The notes beneath the pieces are model-generated. The model was not told where the DNA came from. It was given only the letters and a program-made list of their open reading frames with translations, and searched no databases. Of a stretch of DNA of 64,000 nt, positions 20,061 to 30,162 are shown one piece after another; position 1 is the first letter of the stretch, and the number at the start of each line of letters is the position of its first letter. Location of the stretch: the NCBI GenBank assembly GCA_963971575.1, contig OZ020613.1, positions 50,958,250 to 51,022,249 of the forward strand, read 5' to 3'. The stretch comes from Liopterus haemorrhoidalis (Eukaryota; Arthropoda; Insecta; Coleoptera; Dytiscidae). A program made the position numbers and the translations under genes.

Positions 20061-21156
20061 GCGAGGGGGATTTATTCAGACCCGATCCCCCAGGTTGTGG
20101 GGTCTGAATACTGGTCTCTTGGACCGATTCCGCCACCTTTTCTGTTTCGGAATTCTTCGCAGCTAATCCTACCGCTTTAACTGTCGGACGAGGCACTGAT
20201 TCTGTCTGTGTCTGGACGCTTGCTGTCTTCTTTGCTGCCACTTGTGCGAAGGATTTCGCAAAAGTGACCGGCGCAGTCTCTTTATACTTCCTCTTGGCGT
20301 CAAAATACGGTATCCTATCGTGCGTCTTGATGACCTGGATAGCCTTCTCCTCTAAGTACGTTGGGCAGTGGCGTGAAGTAGAGGCATGTGCCCCTTTGCA
20401 ATTTACGCAGTGTGCCGCGTTTGGACAGGTTTCAACATCATGTTGATCCTGTCCGCAGTTGGCACATATAGAAGATTTGCCACAACGACTAGAGGTGTGA
20501 CCGTAACGCTGGCACTTATAGCATCGCATCGGGTTTGGGTAGTAGGGGCGAACGTTACAAACGTTGTACCCCACCCTTACCGATGTTGGACACTTGGTGC
20601 CAGCGAAGGACACCACCATTGAGATCGAAGGCTTGCCGTTCCGGGGGTTGAGCTTCTTGCATTCCACGACACCTTGCGATGCCATTTCCTGCACAAACTC
20701 TTCCTCCGTAACATACGCAAGGTCACGATCCGTTACGACGCCTTTGGAAGTATTCAGTGCCTTATGTGGCTGTACTGAAATACGAAACTCACCAAACTTT
20801 TCACATTTCTGAAGCGTGGAAGAAGCCTCAGTTTCGCATTCAATAAGCAATGTACCATCCGACAGTTTTCGCACCGATCTTATACCAGTTGCACACGTTT
20901 TTCCCAGCGTTCGGGCAACAAAGAAGGGGGACATCTCTTTAAAAGACTTTCCCTCTTCTTGCACCTTCACAACAAGAAAACGAGGCACTGGCGCACAAAA
21001 CTCCACAGTTCTGTCAACCTTCTTTGCAGAAGGCCTTGCACATCCCTCATCGGATGACTGAGCATCACGACGAGGTCTCTTGTTTGATTTTTTACGGAGT
21101 TTACTCTCAACTTTGGCGGAATTTAAAGAAAAATTATCCCTCCGGGTAGTCGCCAT
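20017..21156 (-). CDS. Non-LTR ORF1 (gag-like, three CCHC knuckles)
   Basis: A 379-residue RNA-binding protein that would coat the element's transcript. It starts at the ATG at 21156 with a basic N-terminus (SKLRKKSNKRPRRD-like text). An RRM-like middle contains FLVVKVQEEGKSFKEMSPFF and VRVGYNVCNVRPYYP. The C-terminal half has CYKCQRYGHTSSRC, CANCGQDQHDVETC and CVNCKGAHASTSRHC, three zinc knuckles in a row. It ends early in FSPTT by a frame change; the true C-terminus continues in the frame at 19734-20060. It lies upstream of ORF2 on the same transcript. This single defect is the only one I see in the element. Confidence 0.88.
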   Translation of the reverse strand: MATTRRDNFSLNSAKVESKLRKKSNKRPRRDAQSSDEGCARPSAKKVDRTVEFCAPVPRFLVVKVQEEGKSFKEMSPFFVARTLGKTCATGIRSVRKLSDGTLLIECETEASSTLQKCEKFGEFRISVQPHKALNTSKGVVTDRDLAYVTEEEFVQEMASQGVVECKKLNPRNGKPSISMVVSFAGTKCPTSVRVGYNVCNVRPYYPNPMRCYKCQRYGHTSSRCGKSSICANCGQDQHDVETCPNAAHCVNCKGAHASTSRHCPTYLEEKAIQVIKTHDRIPYFDAKRKYKETAPVTFAKSFAQVAAKKTASVQTQTESVPRPTVKAVGLAAKNSETEKVAESVQETSIQTPQPGGSGLNKSPSPKGERTQPQFSPTT

Positions 21157-21858
21157 ACCCGTATACTAAGTTTCATCACCCTGCCATGCCCACCCACCAG
21201 GGAGCCCCACACAGGGGACGTTGGCCGCAAACCGGCTCATTGCGCCAGGCATGTCAGGATGATATAGCATCGGGGGAAGTAGTCACGGGCTGCTCGACCC
21301 GCTCGAGAACCAGTAGTAGCCAACTCTGGAACCGGGCGAGCTGCATCCGCTCCCACAGACCCCCGAATACTTGTCTAGTGGCACGGCATTACCCCGGCAT
21401 CCACGATCCAGTAGTGGAGCCACTCTATTCATGAACCGTGACACCAGCCGATTGACTGAGCTGACCAGACTCAGCCTCCCGTTTTACCGAATCCGAGGCC
21501 AAAGAAGGCGTGTTGGGATCGTACTGTCCGCGGGCAGCAGTCTCCCTCAACCGACCAGGACCCTCTTCTCCGGCGTTACGGGTCTCCACGCACGGCAAAC
21601 ACGTGGGTAGGAATTTAAGTGGGAGATCAAAGAGACAACAGATAAGCCTATTCCCACAATCGGCTTCTCTGAACTGTCTCCTCCCAAATGATATGTGATT
21701 CAGGGTACGTGGGATCATCAGGCCCAAAAGCTCTATATGGTCAGGTGATGCGACCATTATGAACGTCCCTTGCGTGATTGAGGGTACGCGGGATCATCAG
21801 GCCCGAAAGCTCGACAAATGGCCAGGTGCTATGGCCATTATGAACTTCCCCTGCGGGG
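21157..21858 (-). other. 5' UTR of the I/Nimb-like element, with upstream ORFs
   Basis: A GC-richer leader of about 700 bp between the element's 5' end and ORF1. A 110-residue ORF (21425-21757, minus) begins inside the proximal tandem-repeat unit with ATGGTCGC; it overlaps nothing known. Each repeat unit carries an ATG in the same cataatgg context. The leader may contain an internal promoter as in other non-LTR elements, but I cannot place one. Confidence 0.5.
21695..21854 (-). repeat. 5' UTR tandem repeat, about 80 bp x 2
   Basis: Units 21695-21773 and 21774-21854 share gtgatt-agggtacg-gggatcatcaggccc and the rest of the unit with about 85% identity. Multiple 5' UTR monomers carry the promoter in some non-LTR elements; whether that holds here is unknown. 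Confidence 0.85.
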
Positions 21859-21872
21859 TAACTATAAATAAT
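21859..21872. repeat. Target-site duplication, right copy
   Basis: taactataaataat, identical to 15719-15732. The sequence from 21873 on is therefore the original upstream flank of the Harbinger nuclease gene. Confidence 0.9.
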
Positions 21873-22410
21873 AAATGTATCATACATTTGACATAATAAT
21901 ATAAAAAAATGTTAGGTTATCTACATAATACTTTCTATCAACATTTAAATAACTTACCTTTTCACTAAAATTTGTATTAAAATGTTTCAAACTATTGTTT
22001 TATACCTTTTATTAACTAATAAATGGTTAAATATTTAACTTTGAAGATTTTATACAATCTATAAGAAAGTTATTGGGCGATTTTCAGTTCTATAACTTAA
22101 AGAGAGATTTATGGAAGCAATAGCGCTATTGAAGGTTGTTGAATACAAATTTACCCTATTGGTTCATTTATGGGTTCCATAACTTTTATTGGCTCTTGGT
22201 GAATACGGGCATTCGTCTACCAGACACTTACTTTACATTGACGAGATAGACTACACGCCATATACTTGTTTATAGATATATGGATAAAACGGACGTTCAA
22301 AAATGAACGGGTTTATTTTCGCCCGTCATTTTGTTTGTAGTATTGATTTCACTGCAACTGACTGACCTTATGTACGAACTTACCTTAAGACGCCAATAGC
22401 GTACTGTCCA
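21873..22410. other. Non-coding flank of the Harbinger remnant
   Basis: AT-rich DNA. It holds short direct-repeat-like text (attgaaggttgttgaatac and attggctcttggtgaatac near 22130 and 22185). Harbinger terminal repeats were looked for and not found. No gene. Confidence 0.4.
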
Positions 22411-23928
22411 ACAAATATGTCGTGGCCGGGCGTGAAACATGCGCGTTAAATTTGTAGTGGGGATTATAACTTTGGCGAATTGCATTATTTCCTACACACG
22501 CTATTACAGTCAAGTGCATAAGTCCAACATTCAAAATACATTAAATATTTAAAATCATGGAGACAAAAAGCAAACTAGGTGGACATGCTATTAATAGTCA
22601 AAGTCGAGAAATAATTAGCAATGTTCTTGATTTTTTGAATAAGGAAAATGCTGCGGGACGATTAATTATACCACCCCAGTCAGTTAAAGACCGAGCAGTG
22701 GCAATTACGGGGGTTTCTGAAAGATCAATTCGTAGAATAGGAGCTGAAAAACGTAAAATTGAGAAAGGTAATAAAGGTATACTAAATAGTCTAAAAACTA
22801 TATTAATTTCATTCACATTTTGCATTTAGGCGAGAGTTCCAAATTTTCTTCGCCAAGGAAGAAAATTAATAAGCCTGCTTCAAAGACCATAATTGATGAC
22901 TCTGATAAGGGTGTCCTGAAAAAAATTATATTAAATATGCATGTGTCGGAAAAAAGGATACCAATTCTAAAACACATTTTAGTGAAATTTAAGGAAGCCA
23001 CAGGATATAGTTGAAGTCGAGAAAGCCTACGGATGATTATGCGACTACCTCCATACCACCCGAATTTAAATCCTATAGAATTAGTGTGGGCTTCTATGAA
23101 ACAGTTTGTGTCGTCTCGTAATACAACGTTTAAATTGGAAGACGTTAAAGAAATATGCAATGAATTCTTCTCCTCTTTCTAGCAGGAAGAGTGGCAAACT
23201 CGATGCGCTCATGCAAAAAAATGCGAAGAAGATTTCTTACAACGAGAGCACGATATCGATAGTGTTATTGAAAACATTATCATAAATGTGAATGACTGTA
23301 GTGATTCAGATTCAGATTCAGATTCATCAGATTCTGATTTATCAGGGTTTGAATCATTATAACTACTTTTTCACTGATTTGTATATTGTATTGTATATTT
23401 CTACGTATAAGTATATTGTAAATATTTTTGTATGTAATAATAATTTTATATTTAATATATTATATAATAATCTTATTTATTTTATTTTACACTTTATTTA
23501 TACCTATTACTACTATGTATTTTATAACAATATGTTAAAAAAATTACATTGTTATGTAAGTATATTTAGCAGGAGAACATCTATATTACATTATTACATA
23601 GAATGTATGCCTTTATTATTTACAATCTACTTGAAATTGCTGGAGTTTGGAAAAAGACGCGGGACGGGGGTGCCTGGCCAATAAACAAGTCGACAAAGTG
23701 AACGTCAAATTCAGTAATCACTTAAATCATGCAGCTGCGTTTCTATAGTTTTGTTGTTCGACTGTGATGGGAGGAACTTGTGTTTATAGACATACCTAAC
23801 TGATGAATATAATGCACACGTGTAAGAATGTGAACTTGTTTCTCTGACTGTACTCTATATCTGACACTGTCTTTCATAGTGCCCCCTCTGTGCGCACTAA
23901 AAGACACGCCCGGCCACGAGATGTTTGT
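22411..23928 (+). mobile_element. IS630/Tc1-like DNA transposon, internally deleted
   Basis: A 24-bp inverted repeat containing cgtggccgggcgtg lies at 22411-22434 and 23905-23928 (22 of 24 match) and brackets a transposase remnant. The repeat is GC-rich in an AT-rich setting. The outermost ends and a TA duplication were not fixed, so the true element may extend some tens of bases further. Confidence 0.6.
22557..23361 (+). pseudogene. IS630/Tc1-like transposase lacking its catalytic centre
   Basis: Exon 1 (22557-22767) encodes a helix-turn-helix protein start (SREIISNVLDFLNKEN, then SERSIRRIGAEKRK). A consensus intron 22768-22829 joins in frame to exon 2, GESSKFSSPRKKINKPA. After FKEATGYS a stop appears and SRESLRMIM is followed directly by RLPPYHPNLNPIELVWA, the last catalytic block with the Glu. 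The DDE centre that normally lies between them (first and second Asp) is gone, about 150-200 residues. The tail has one more stop and ends in a serine/aspartate run coded by a gattca repeat at 23303-23340. A fuller relative is at 49840-50993. Non-functional, but it could still be moved in trans. Confidence 0.75.
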
Positions 23929-24960
23929 CCGGGTGTAGTGATTCTTTAAGTAGTGTTGCCATTAATCTATTTTATTGTATGGATAAATAGCCTATAATAA
24001 AGTGCAGAACGCCCATGGATCTTGGTGCCATATGGGCTGAACGACTTTATACCTGCTTGGGAAGTTAACGAGACTTTTACTATAAGTTAACTAAAGTACC
24101 ATAAACTTCAAAATATAAATACAATAAACAAATAATGAGATACAATAAAACACATTGAAAATACAAGTTGAACAAATACTGCAAAGTACGTAATTCACTG
24201 TTACAAAAAAATGTTACATTTGAAATTGTATTTTAACCTTTTATTTTACTTTAAATATCTTAAGGGCCCATCTATTATTGGTAAACATCCTGTTTACGTA
24301 GCTAGCGAAGTCAATTTTTCTAAAAGATTGATGTTTTTAAGCCTAAAAAGACTTTGTGTCGTTTGGATTATTTTATTATTAAACCTTAATTAACCTAACC
24401 TACCTCGTTTATTATTCAATAAACACTCTGCATACACAGATGTAATTATTAATTATAGATATTTATGGTAATTACCAATTAACTTATTAATATATCAAAA
24501 ATTCTTCTAACATGACATTTTAAAGTCTTAAAACTAGGCAAAACTTTTAAAGTATTAATGTACGATTTTACTTTCAGTAACACATTAAAGACTTACATAT
24601 ATCCCATATTTTATAAAACACTTATGTAATGCATATTATTTCATAAGAAACTAATCAAAATAAATTATTAAAAAAATAATTGTAAACTACACACAAACTT
24701 ACGTGCTTCACGTTGCGACTAATTTTTAATACAGCTGTCGACAAACAAAATTTAACCGAATTTTGCATGGTACAACATCTCCGTTAAATCGCATGCGCGT
24801 AAGACAGTGGCGTTACATTATAAATTTAAATTAAATTTAGTATTTTTATTAGCCTTTTTTTTAAAAGCAATAATATACATAAAAATAAATTTAGTTAAAT
24901 ATAAAGTTAATTATTGTTATTATATTATTTATTTTACATCGGCCTAAGTTAAATAAGATG
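23929..24960. other. AT-rich non-coding DNA
   Basis: I see no coding potential beyond a chance ORF at 24211-24393 and no clear element end. Confidence 0.5.

Positions 24961-24963
<3 letters not shown>

Positions 24964-25014
<51 letters not shown>
24964..25014. repeat. (TA)n microsatellite
   Basis: About 51 bp of uninterrupted ta dinucleotide. Confidence 0.97.
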
Positions 25015-25016
<2 letters not shown>

Positions 25017-25018
<2 letters not shown>

Positions 25019-25072
25019 GAATTGCGTTTTACAAATTGGCATTTACGAATTGACGTTTACGAATTGGCATTC
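25017..25072. repeat. 14-bp tandem repeat, four units
   Basis: Four 14-bp units of the form acgaattggcattt starting at 25017, 25031, 25045 and 25059, each with one to three changes. Confidence 0.85.
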
Positions 25073-26411
25073 GTAAACTGTCAAAAAAAGTTAGGTTATA
25101 TCGAACAACTTCTAAAAATATATTGAAAACCTATATTTCCTATGGAGAATAGAAATTAATGTAAATTATGATGCACAGTAGTTCTTTCTAACAGATTTGT
25201 CGCGAAATTTATGATTTATATTATATTAAGTGTGTAATGTAGTATTAAAAAATAATAATAATAAATTTCAGTGTATAAGAATCATCCGAAATATTTGTTT
25301 TTAGAAATGTGGCGTGTTCTTTTAATACTTTTTATACAATTTACTTTAATTTTTCGCCTGGTGACACATTGACACAGCGGGTTCGGGAAGCAAACGCGGA
25401 GTGTTCCGAGTCACACTGTTTAACTCCACACCGCTCGAATAAACGCGTTTAGACCTTTTCTCGAACGCTCCGAGCTTGCTTCCTGAACTGCCTAAATGAT
25501 ATCGGAAAGCAATGATAAAGAGACATTTTTTTTATTATTCGAATAGAAAATTTGAATTTCAGATGTTAGATACAATTTTGTTTCGAATAATGAATATTCA
25601 AATATTATTTCGAGTCGAACAGTTTATTGCTGCTAGCTGCAAGTGTAAATTTCATGAGTACGCTAAAATTACTTTTCGTTTGCATCTGATGATAATATAC
25701 CGTTCTACGTAACAGACCTGTAGGTTAAAATTACAAAAAAAAGAACATAACAAATATAAATAGAACATATTTTATTAATCATATATAATATTTGTTTATT
25801 GACCAAGATACAAAATTAAATATTGTTTTTGTTCACTTACATTACAAATTATAAAACCTTTTAAAATATACAAACACAATATACAGATAAAAGTACGTTA
25901 TAGAAATATCACCCAACATGGAAAATACTTACAGATACAAATAATAAGAGACAAAACCATCCTTTGAGCACGGCTACTAAGAGCTTTGGGCATTTTTATT
26001 ACAATAAAATTAAAAAAAAAAAAAAAATCTGCATTTGTTTCGTATTCAAGTCTTCATTAGATTAATAAGAAATATTCTACACTGTAAAAACACATTATTT
26101 TTTTAATATTTTCAAAAAAATACACGCATTATCTTAGATATAAATACAAAAAGTGCATAACATTATTAGCCATAATTTAACCATGAATTAAAAAAATAAT
26201 AAATTTTTTTAAAAACACAAAAACTGCCATATTTTTCAAAAACACAATCTGATCAAAAATTCTTCAACAATCAAAACACAAATCTACAAATCTATAACTA
26301 CTAACAGAATCCCCACTGCCAGTATAAAAAAAAAACAGCATCCGCCATATCTTTTGGGGTTTGTCTCATTGATTTTGGCCATGTTTTAAAACTTTCCAAT
26401 CTTCGATTATA
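25073..26411. other. AT-rich non-coding DNA
   Basis: Holds a small fold-back at 25381-25488 (own entry) and A- or T-runs near 26010 and 26320. The 66-residue ORF at 25512 has no recognisable feature. No gene supported. Confidence 0.5.
25381..25488. repeat. Imperfect inverted repeat, about 29-bp arms
   Basis: gttcgggaagcaaac at 25381 onward is matched in reverse complement by gcttgcttcctgaac ending near 25488; the arms also share cggagtgttccgag-like text. The core between them is 50 bp. A GC island in AT-rich DNA, possibly a small MITE. Confidence 0.6.
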
Positions 26412-27584
26412 CAGGTAGGTCTCGTTTTACGCCGATGTTACGTTCCGGCGTAAAAAAAATCGGCGCAAAAAGAGTCCAAAATGTGAAATTCCAGAGACGG
26501 ATTGACTTCAAATCTACATGTCATTGATGTATTTCAGTCTTGATATTTCAAGGATATTAAATATATTTGCAAGTGTTTTGCATGAATACTACGAATTTAA
26601 AAACTTTGTTTTCAGGGACGGACCTATATAAATTTTATTAAAATGAATTTGACATAAATGAAGCAAATAAATATTTATTCTTTTGTGCTATATAAATACA
26701 ATACAACGATATGATTTAACAACAAACTTATGACTAACAAAACTAACAACAAAAAATTAATAATAATTTAACATAAAGAAAAATATGATGTAGAAATAAA
26801 AAATAGGATGATTATATTAAAAAAATATATTTTACAAAATTATTTTCCTGTGTATTTTCTCTTTTTTTCTCGGAGGAGCTCTGCATACGGTGCCAATGAA
26901 GCTGCAACACTCCTCTTTACTTGCATACTGCGTTCACTATCATTATCGAGCTCACAAAGTTTTTCAGTAAGAATGTCTATATTTGTCAAAATTCGTTCTA
27001 AAGCATTCTTCATGATGGTTATAACAGTCGAGGTAAATTGAGGTCCCTATAAACTTTTGAACGTGTTTCTCCATCTAGCATTCTATAATCACCTCCATTT
27101 TCTCTTGATTTGTAATGGATCTTCGTTTTTTCTTAGCATTTAATTTAGGTGGTTTATTTTCCTTGTTAGAGACATGGTTAGTGAAAAATTTATCTAATTT
27201 AAAAAAAAATGAATCACCTAAAAATTATAAAATACATTACACTGTATATTAATATATACTACACTATATATAATACAATAAATTATTACTTACAAACAAC
27301 AAATTAAATTTACCTTAAGGAAAATTAAATTTGGCAGACGTAAAAATTTATATAATATATTCTATATAATAATTGCAATAAACTCAATGTGCTGAATGCA
27401 ACCCTGTACTGGCAAAATATTACTAAGCAATGATGTACTTTATTAACTGCGCGTGCGTAAAACCTCAGAACATCCCCGCTTCGACCATAGATTCGGCGGC
27501 GACGTCGACACACGACTCTGGCGTTCAAGCGGCGTTATTTCGAGACCGGCGTAAATAAAACCGGCGCAAAATGAGTCCTACCTG
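26412..27584 (-). mobile_element. pogo/Tigger-like TIR element (non-autonomous)
   Basis: The left end is caggtaggtctcgttttacg and the right end, in reverse complement, is caggtaggactcattttgcg, each flanked by TA. A caggta start with ctcgtttta inside the repeat and a TA duplication are the marks of pogo/Tigger transposons. At 1173 bp the element is too short for a full pogo transposase and no DDE motif is seen inside. The arms extend as imperfect cgccgg-containing text to about 55 bp. Confidence 0.75.
26840..27040 (-). CDS. Short ORF inside the pogo-like element (unknown helical protein end)
   Basis: The minus strand reads LTEKLCELDNDSERSMQVKR, then SVAASLAPYAELLREKKRK and a stop. The segment looks like a conserved amphipathic helix region, similar in style to the C-terminus of Myb/SANT or BESS-type transposon-associated proteins. 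Farther right, NKENKPPKLNAKKKRR-like basic text (about 27100-27180) could be an upstream part in another frame. I do not recognise the family. The internal position in a TIR element suggests it was captured or is the last exon of its own protein. Confidence 0.3.
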   Translation of the reverse strand, partial: QFTSTVITIMKNALERILTNIDILTEKLCELDNDSERSMQVKRSVAASLAPYAELLREKKRKYTGK

Positions 27585-27667
27585 TACATGGTAAAGTTGG
27601 GGTACACAGAAAAACCGTGCGAGTCTACCCCAACTTCTGCTTTATTGTCAAATGTTGTGCCAGTTAG

Positions 27668-27964
27668 TTACTGATTTGATATATCTGCATCGTTTGAATT
27701 TAACACTAGCTCGTTATTCCGATTTATAGGCACGTTATCTTCAACAGTTCCGAGCACCATTGGCCAGTTGGGTGCTTTTAGGAATTTTTCTATGTTCTGT
27801 TTTATATTTGCACCAAATGTCCACTCTCCAATTTCAACAAAACAGTATGCACACTTGACTATGTCCCCTTTGAATGTGTTTAAAAAAAACCGTCGCTTGC
27901 CAATTCTTCCACATTTATACCCATTGCGAAGAGAACGTAATTTTTCAAAAGTTGAAGATACCAT
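27668..27964 (-). CDS. BIR-like (IAP repeat) ORF, zinc site degenerate
   Basis: A 98-residue ORF, ATG at 27964. EKLRSLRNGYKCGRIGKRRF, then GDIVKCAYCFVEIGEW and NWPMVLGTVEDNVPI follow the order of a BIR domain: arginine start, KGDxVKCxxC, GxW, and the FVLGxxxxNIPL end seen in inhibitor-of-apoptosis proteins. Of the four zinc ligands the CxxC pair (residues 38 and 41) is present; the His and last Cys appear as Asn and Trp. So either it is a decayed copy or a BIR-shaped domain with no zinc site. No RING domain follows. Origin could be a host IAP fragment or an old insertion of viral descent; the sequence does not decide. A GC/TATA promoter was not seen. Confidence 0.45.
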   Translation of the reverse strand: MVSSTFEKLRSLRNGYKCGRIGKRRFFLNTFKGDIVKCAYCFVEIGEWTFGANIKQNIEKFLKAPNWPMVLGTVEDNVPINRNNELVLNSNDADISNQ

Positions 27965-28304
27965 TTATAAATAGTGTTGATACTGTTAGTTTAAAATAAA
28001 ACTGATTAACTTAATTAAAGCAGCACCTTTATATACCCGAAAAATAAGTAAAAATATGGAAATATATGGTAATATAATGATCAATGTTTATTATTGAATG
28101 TTAATTATTCACGCCCAGATGGAATGTTAATCGTTTCCTACAAAACAATGCAACTCGTTTGCATAAACAAACAATTCATATGAAAAAAAAATAGGTTTAC
28201 AATGTCACCAACCTGGAAGTATGGTCTGTATCAGTGTACATTCGTTTTTCAGATTTTTATGCGTCTAATTTTTAATGAAGTTAGATGTCTTGTAATGTAA
28301 ACAA
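27965..28304. other. AT-rich non-coding DNA
   Basis: Flank upstream of the BIR-like ORF; no feature supported. Confidence 0.5.
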
Positions 28305-28316
28305 ATGTCTTCAAGA

Positions 28317-28768
28317 CTAACTTTGAGACACATTGTGAATAATACTTGTTTTCTTATTTATTTCCCTTGTCTTTTTCCTACCATTATCAGCTTTCTTCGT
28401 CTTATTAGGTGTTACAAGTGCTACTTCTTCTTTTACTTCTTTTTCTTCAACTATGTTTTTATCAAGATTTTTATTTATCATATAGTAGTATATGTAAGTA
28501 ACTTTTCTCTTATTAGTTCCTCCAAAAGTCGTAAGTGTTCCTTCGGCATCTGAGATAATATTTACTATTTTATCTTTACATGTAGTTTCCATTTCATATC
28601 AGCTTTTCTCTTATTAATTCTTCCAAAAAGCCTACTCGTTCCTTCTTCTTCATCTTTAGATGTATTATTTAATAATGAAAAACTAAACTTTTCCGCATTT
28701 CCACCCATTGACACTATTGTTTTTGATGTACCCGAAAATGTGTTATTTGCAATTACTATACTGTTCAT
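28317..28768 (-). CDS. Hypothetical lysine-rich ORF pair with a duplicated segment
   Basis: Two overlapping minus-strand frames, 28565-28768 (67 residues) and 28317-28592 (91 residues). The first ends a block with SRLFGRINKRKAD and the second has TTFGGTNKRKVT; the nucleotide text around ctcttattagttcctccaaaa is repeated about 100 bp apart, so the coding segment seems duplicated. The second ORF goes on with a charged EEKEVKEEVALVTPNKTKKA tail. No family recognised. The two frames could be one protein with an indel or just AT-rich chance. Confidence 0.25.
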
Positions 28769-30125
28769 GTAAATGACAAAATATAACTTAATTCACAATT
28801 ATTTTTTTGAAGTGTCAACAACCTTTCTAGTATTTAGCTGTATTTTTACTAAATAAAATAAAGTAAACTCTCTAACTTATATACTCAAACAAATTTCTTT
28901 CGTATTAACTCATCAAATTATTTCCCTATCTCTTGCTTGCAGCAAAATTTCTAAAAATATGATACGCAATATAATGCGAAACATAAAATAAAGAATAAGA
29001 TTGTATTTAAACAGTAATGGATATTTATTCGAACAATATTTGTTATGTTAATTTATTTTTTAACATTTTTGTCACGTCTGCATTCCAGACAATAACAGGT
29101 TTGTTGAAGAAGGTTTATTATTCTGAATGTCTTTCAAATAAAAAAATTGCACTTTGATAAAAGTGACAACCATTTTTTATTACTCGACATCAATTTTACA
29201 AAAAAAATCTACTTTGCTTTGCTTTGTTGAAAGAAAAATCGTCATTTTTTTTAATAACGTATTTCATTCGGACGCGCCTTGTATTCGTCGACTTTTTTTA
29301 CTTTTTTTTTTTTGCTCAGCTACCCAAAATTTGCTACGCCTTTTACCTTATTTTTTGTTTCAATAGCTAGAAATTTACGGAACTTTACGAGTTTCCCAGG
29401 ACAGCCGGTTACTCTATTTTAAATAAAACAAAATTTCTTAAATGTTCCGTGAACTTTAAACATAAACTTTAATTGCCGGGCTGCATATTTAGTAATGAAC
29501 AAGCAATTTAAGAAATTTTGCAATACCAGCCGTTAATACAATTTCTTAATAGAAATTTAAACCACATACTTTAATAGAATTGTGTGGCATTTAATTTCTA
29601 CACTGTGGAATCCAACATTTATTTATAAAATTTAATGCTATATTCTTATAGTAATTTAAAATGAATGTTTACAAATTAAAAACGACAATGAAACAAAGTT
29701 TTTTTATTATTGAGATTGAGAATATCCCAGTTAGAAAATGTGAAAATAAATTGCAAATAATGTATATAAGGGAAACATTGCGGGAAACAAAGAGTTAATT
29801 AATGACGTCGTATATGTGACATGATCTTAACCTATAAATATATTTTCTTAATTCTTTTAAAATAATTTCAATTGTTAAATCTAATTTTCCACTTATTACT
29901 GTAAATTCAGTACAAAATCACAAAAATAGTTTTTTTTCAAATGAAGCAAAAGAATTCAGTTTAAATCTAGTGACATTTCGACCTAACCATACGGTCGTAA
30001 AATAGAGAGAGACAGAATATTGTCTGGGCATATCTGAGTTAACCTTAAATTTACTTAAATTTAAAACTTTGTGTATTGTGGAGTTGTGAAATTGTGAAAA
30101 TAAAGTTAATAATTACCCGTGGACC
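28769..30125. other. AT-rich non-coding DNA upstream of the hAT gene
   Basis: Long T- and A-rich stretch, with homopolymer runs near 29290 and 29930. No reliable ORF. The last about 100 bp before 30126 would be the promoter and 5' UTR of the hAT transposase; no TATA box is evident. Confidence 0.5.
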
Positions 30126-30162
30126 ATGGATAAAAAAAGTTTAAGTGGTAGTGCCAAAAGAA
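30126..30162 (+). pseudogene. hAT (ZMYM/DUF4371) transposase, start of coding region
   Basis: The ATG at 30126 opens MDKKSLSGSAKR and is cut after 37 bases by a retrotransposon. The 13 bases agtgccaaaagaa (30150-30162) recur at 33447-33459 and the frame resumes there as KTRAENKEKLSKL, so this is the true N-terminus of the gene continued at 33460-36735. Confidence 0.8.

Larger units (their letters stand above)
15733..21858 (-). mobile_element. Full-length I/Nimb-like non-LTR retrotransposon
   Basis: A 6126-bp element on the minus strand with a perfect 14-bp target duplication. 5' to 3': a 5' UTR with an 80-bp tandem repeat and a terminal GC hairpin (cccctgcgggg), ORF1 with zinc knuckles, ORF2 with endonuclease, reverse transcriptase, RNase H and a C-terminal zinc motif, a 3' UTR of 300 bp, and a tail of TAAC repeats instead of poly-A. 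The RNase H plus TAA-rich tail point to the I group. A 5'-truncated relative lies at 30163-33446. Confidence 0.93.

Noticed and set aside
14560..22300. Harbinger terminal repeats and 3-bp duplication
   Set aside because: No matching ends seen on the two sides after removing the inserted retrotransposon.
23292..23684. 130-residue ORF at the end of the first IS630/Tc1-like gene
   Set aside because: Begins in a different frame from the transposase tail and is an AT-rich hydrophobic chance ORF.
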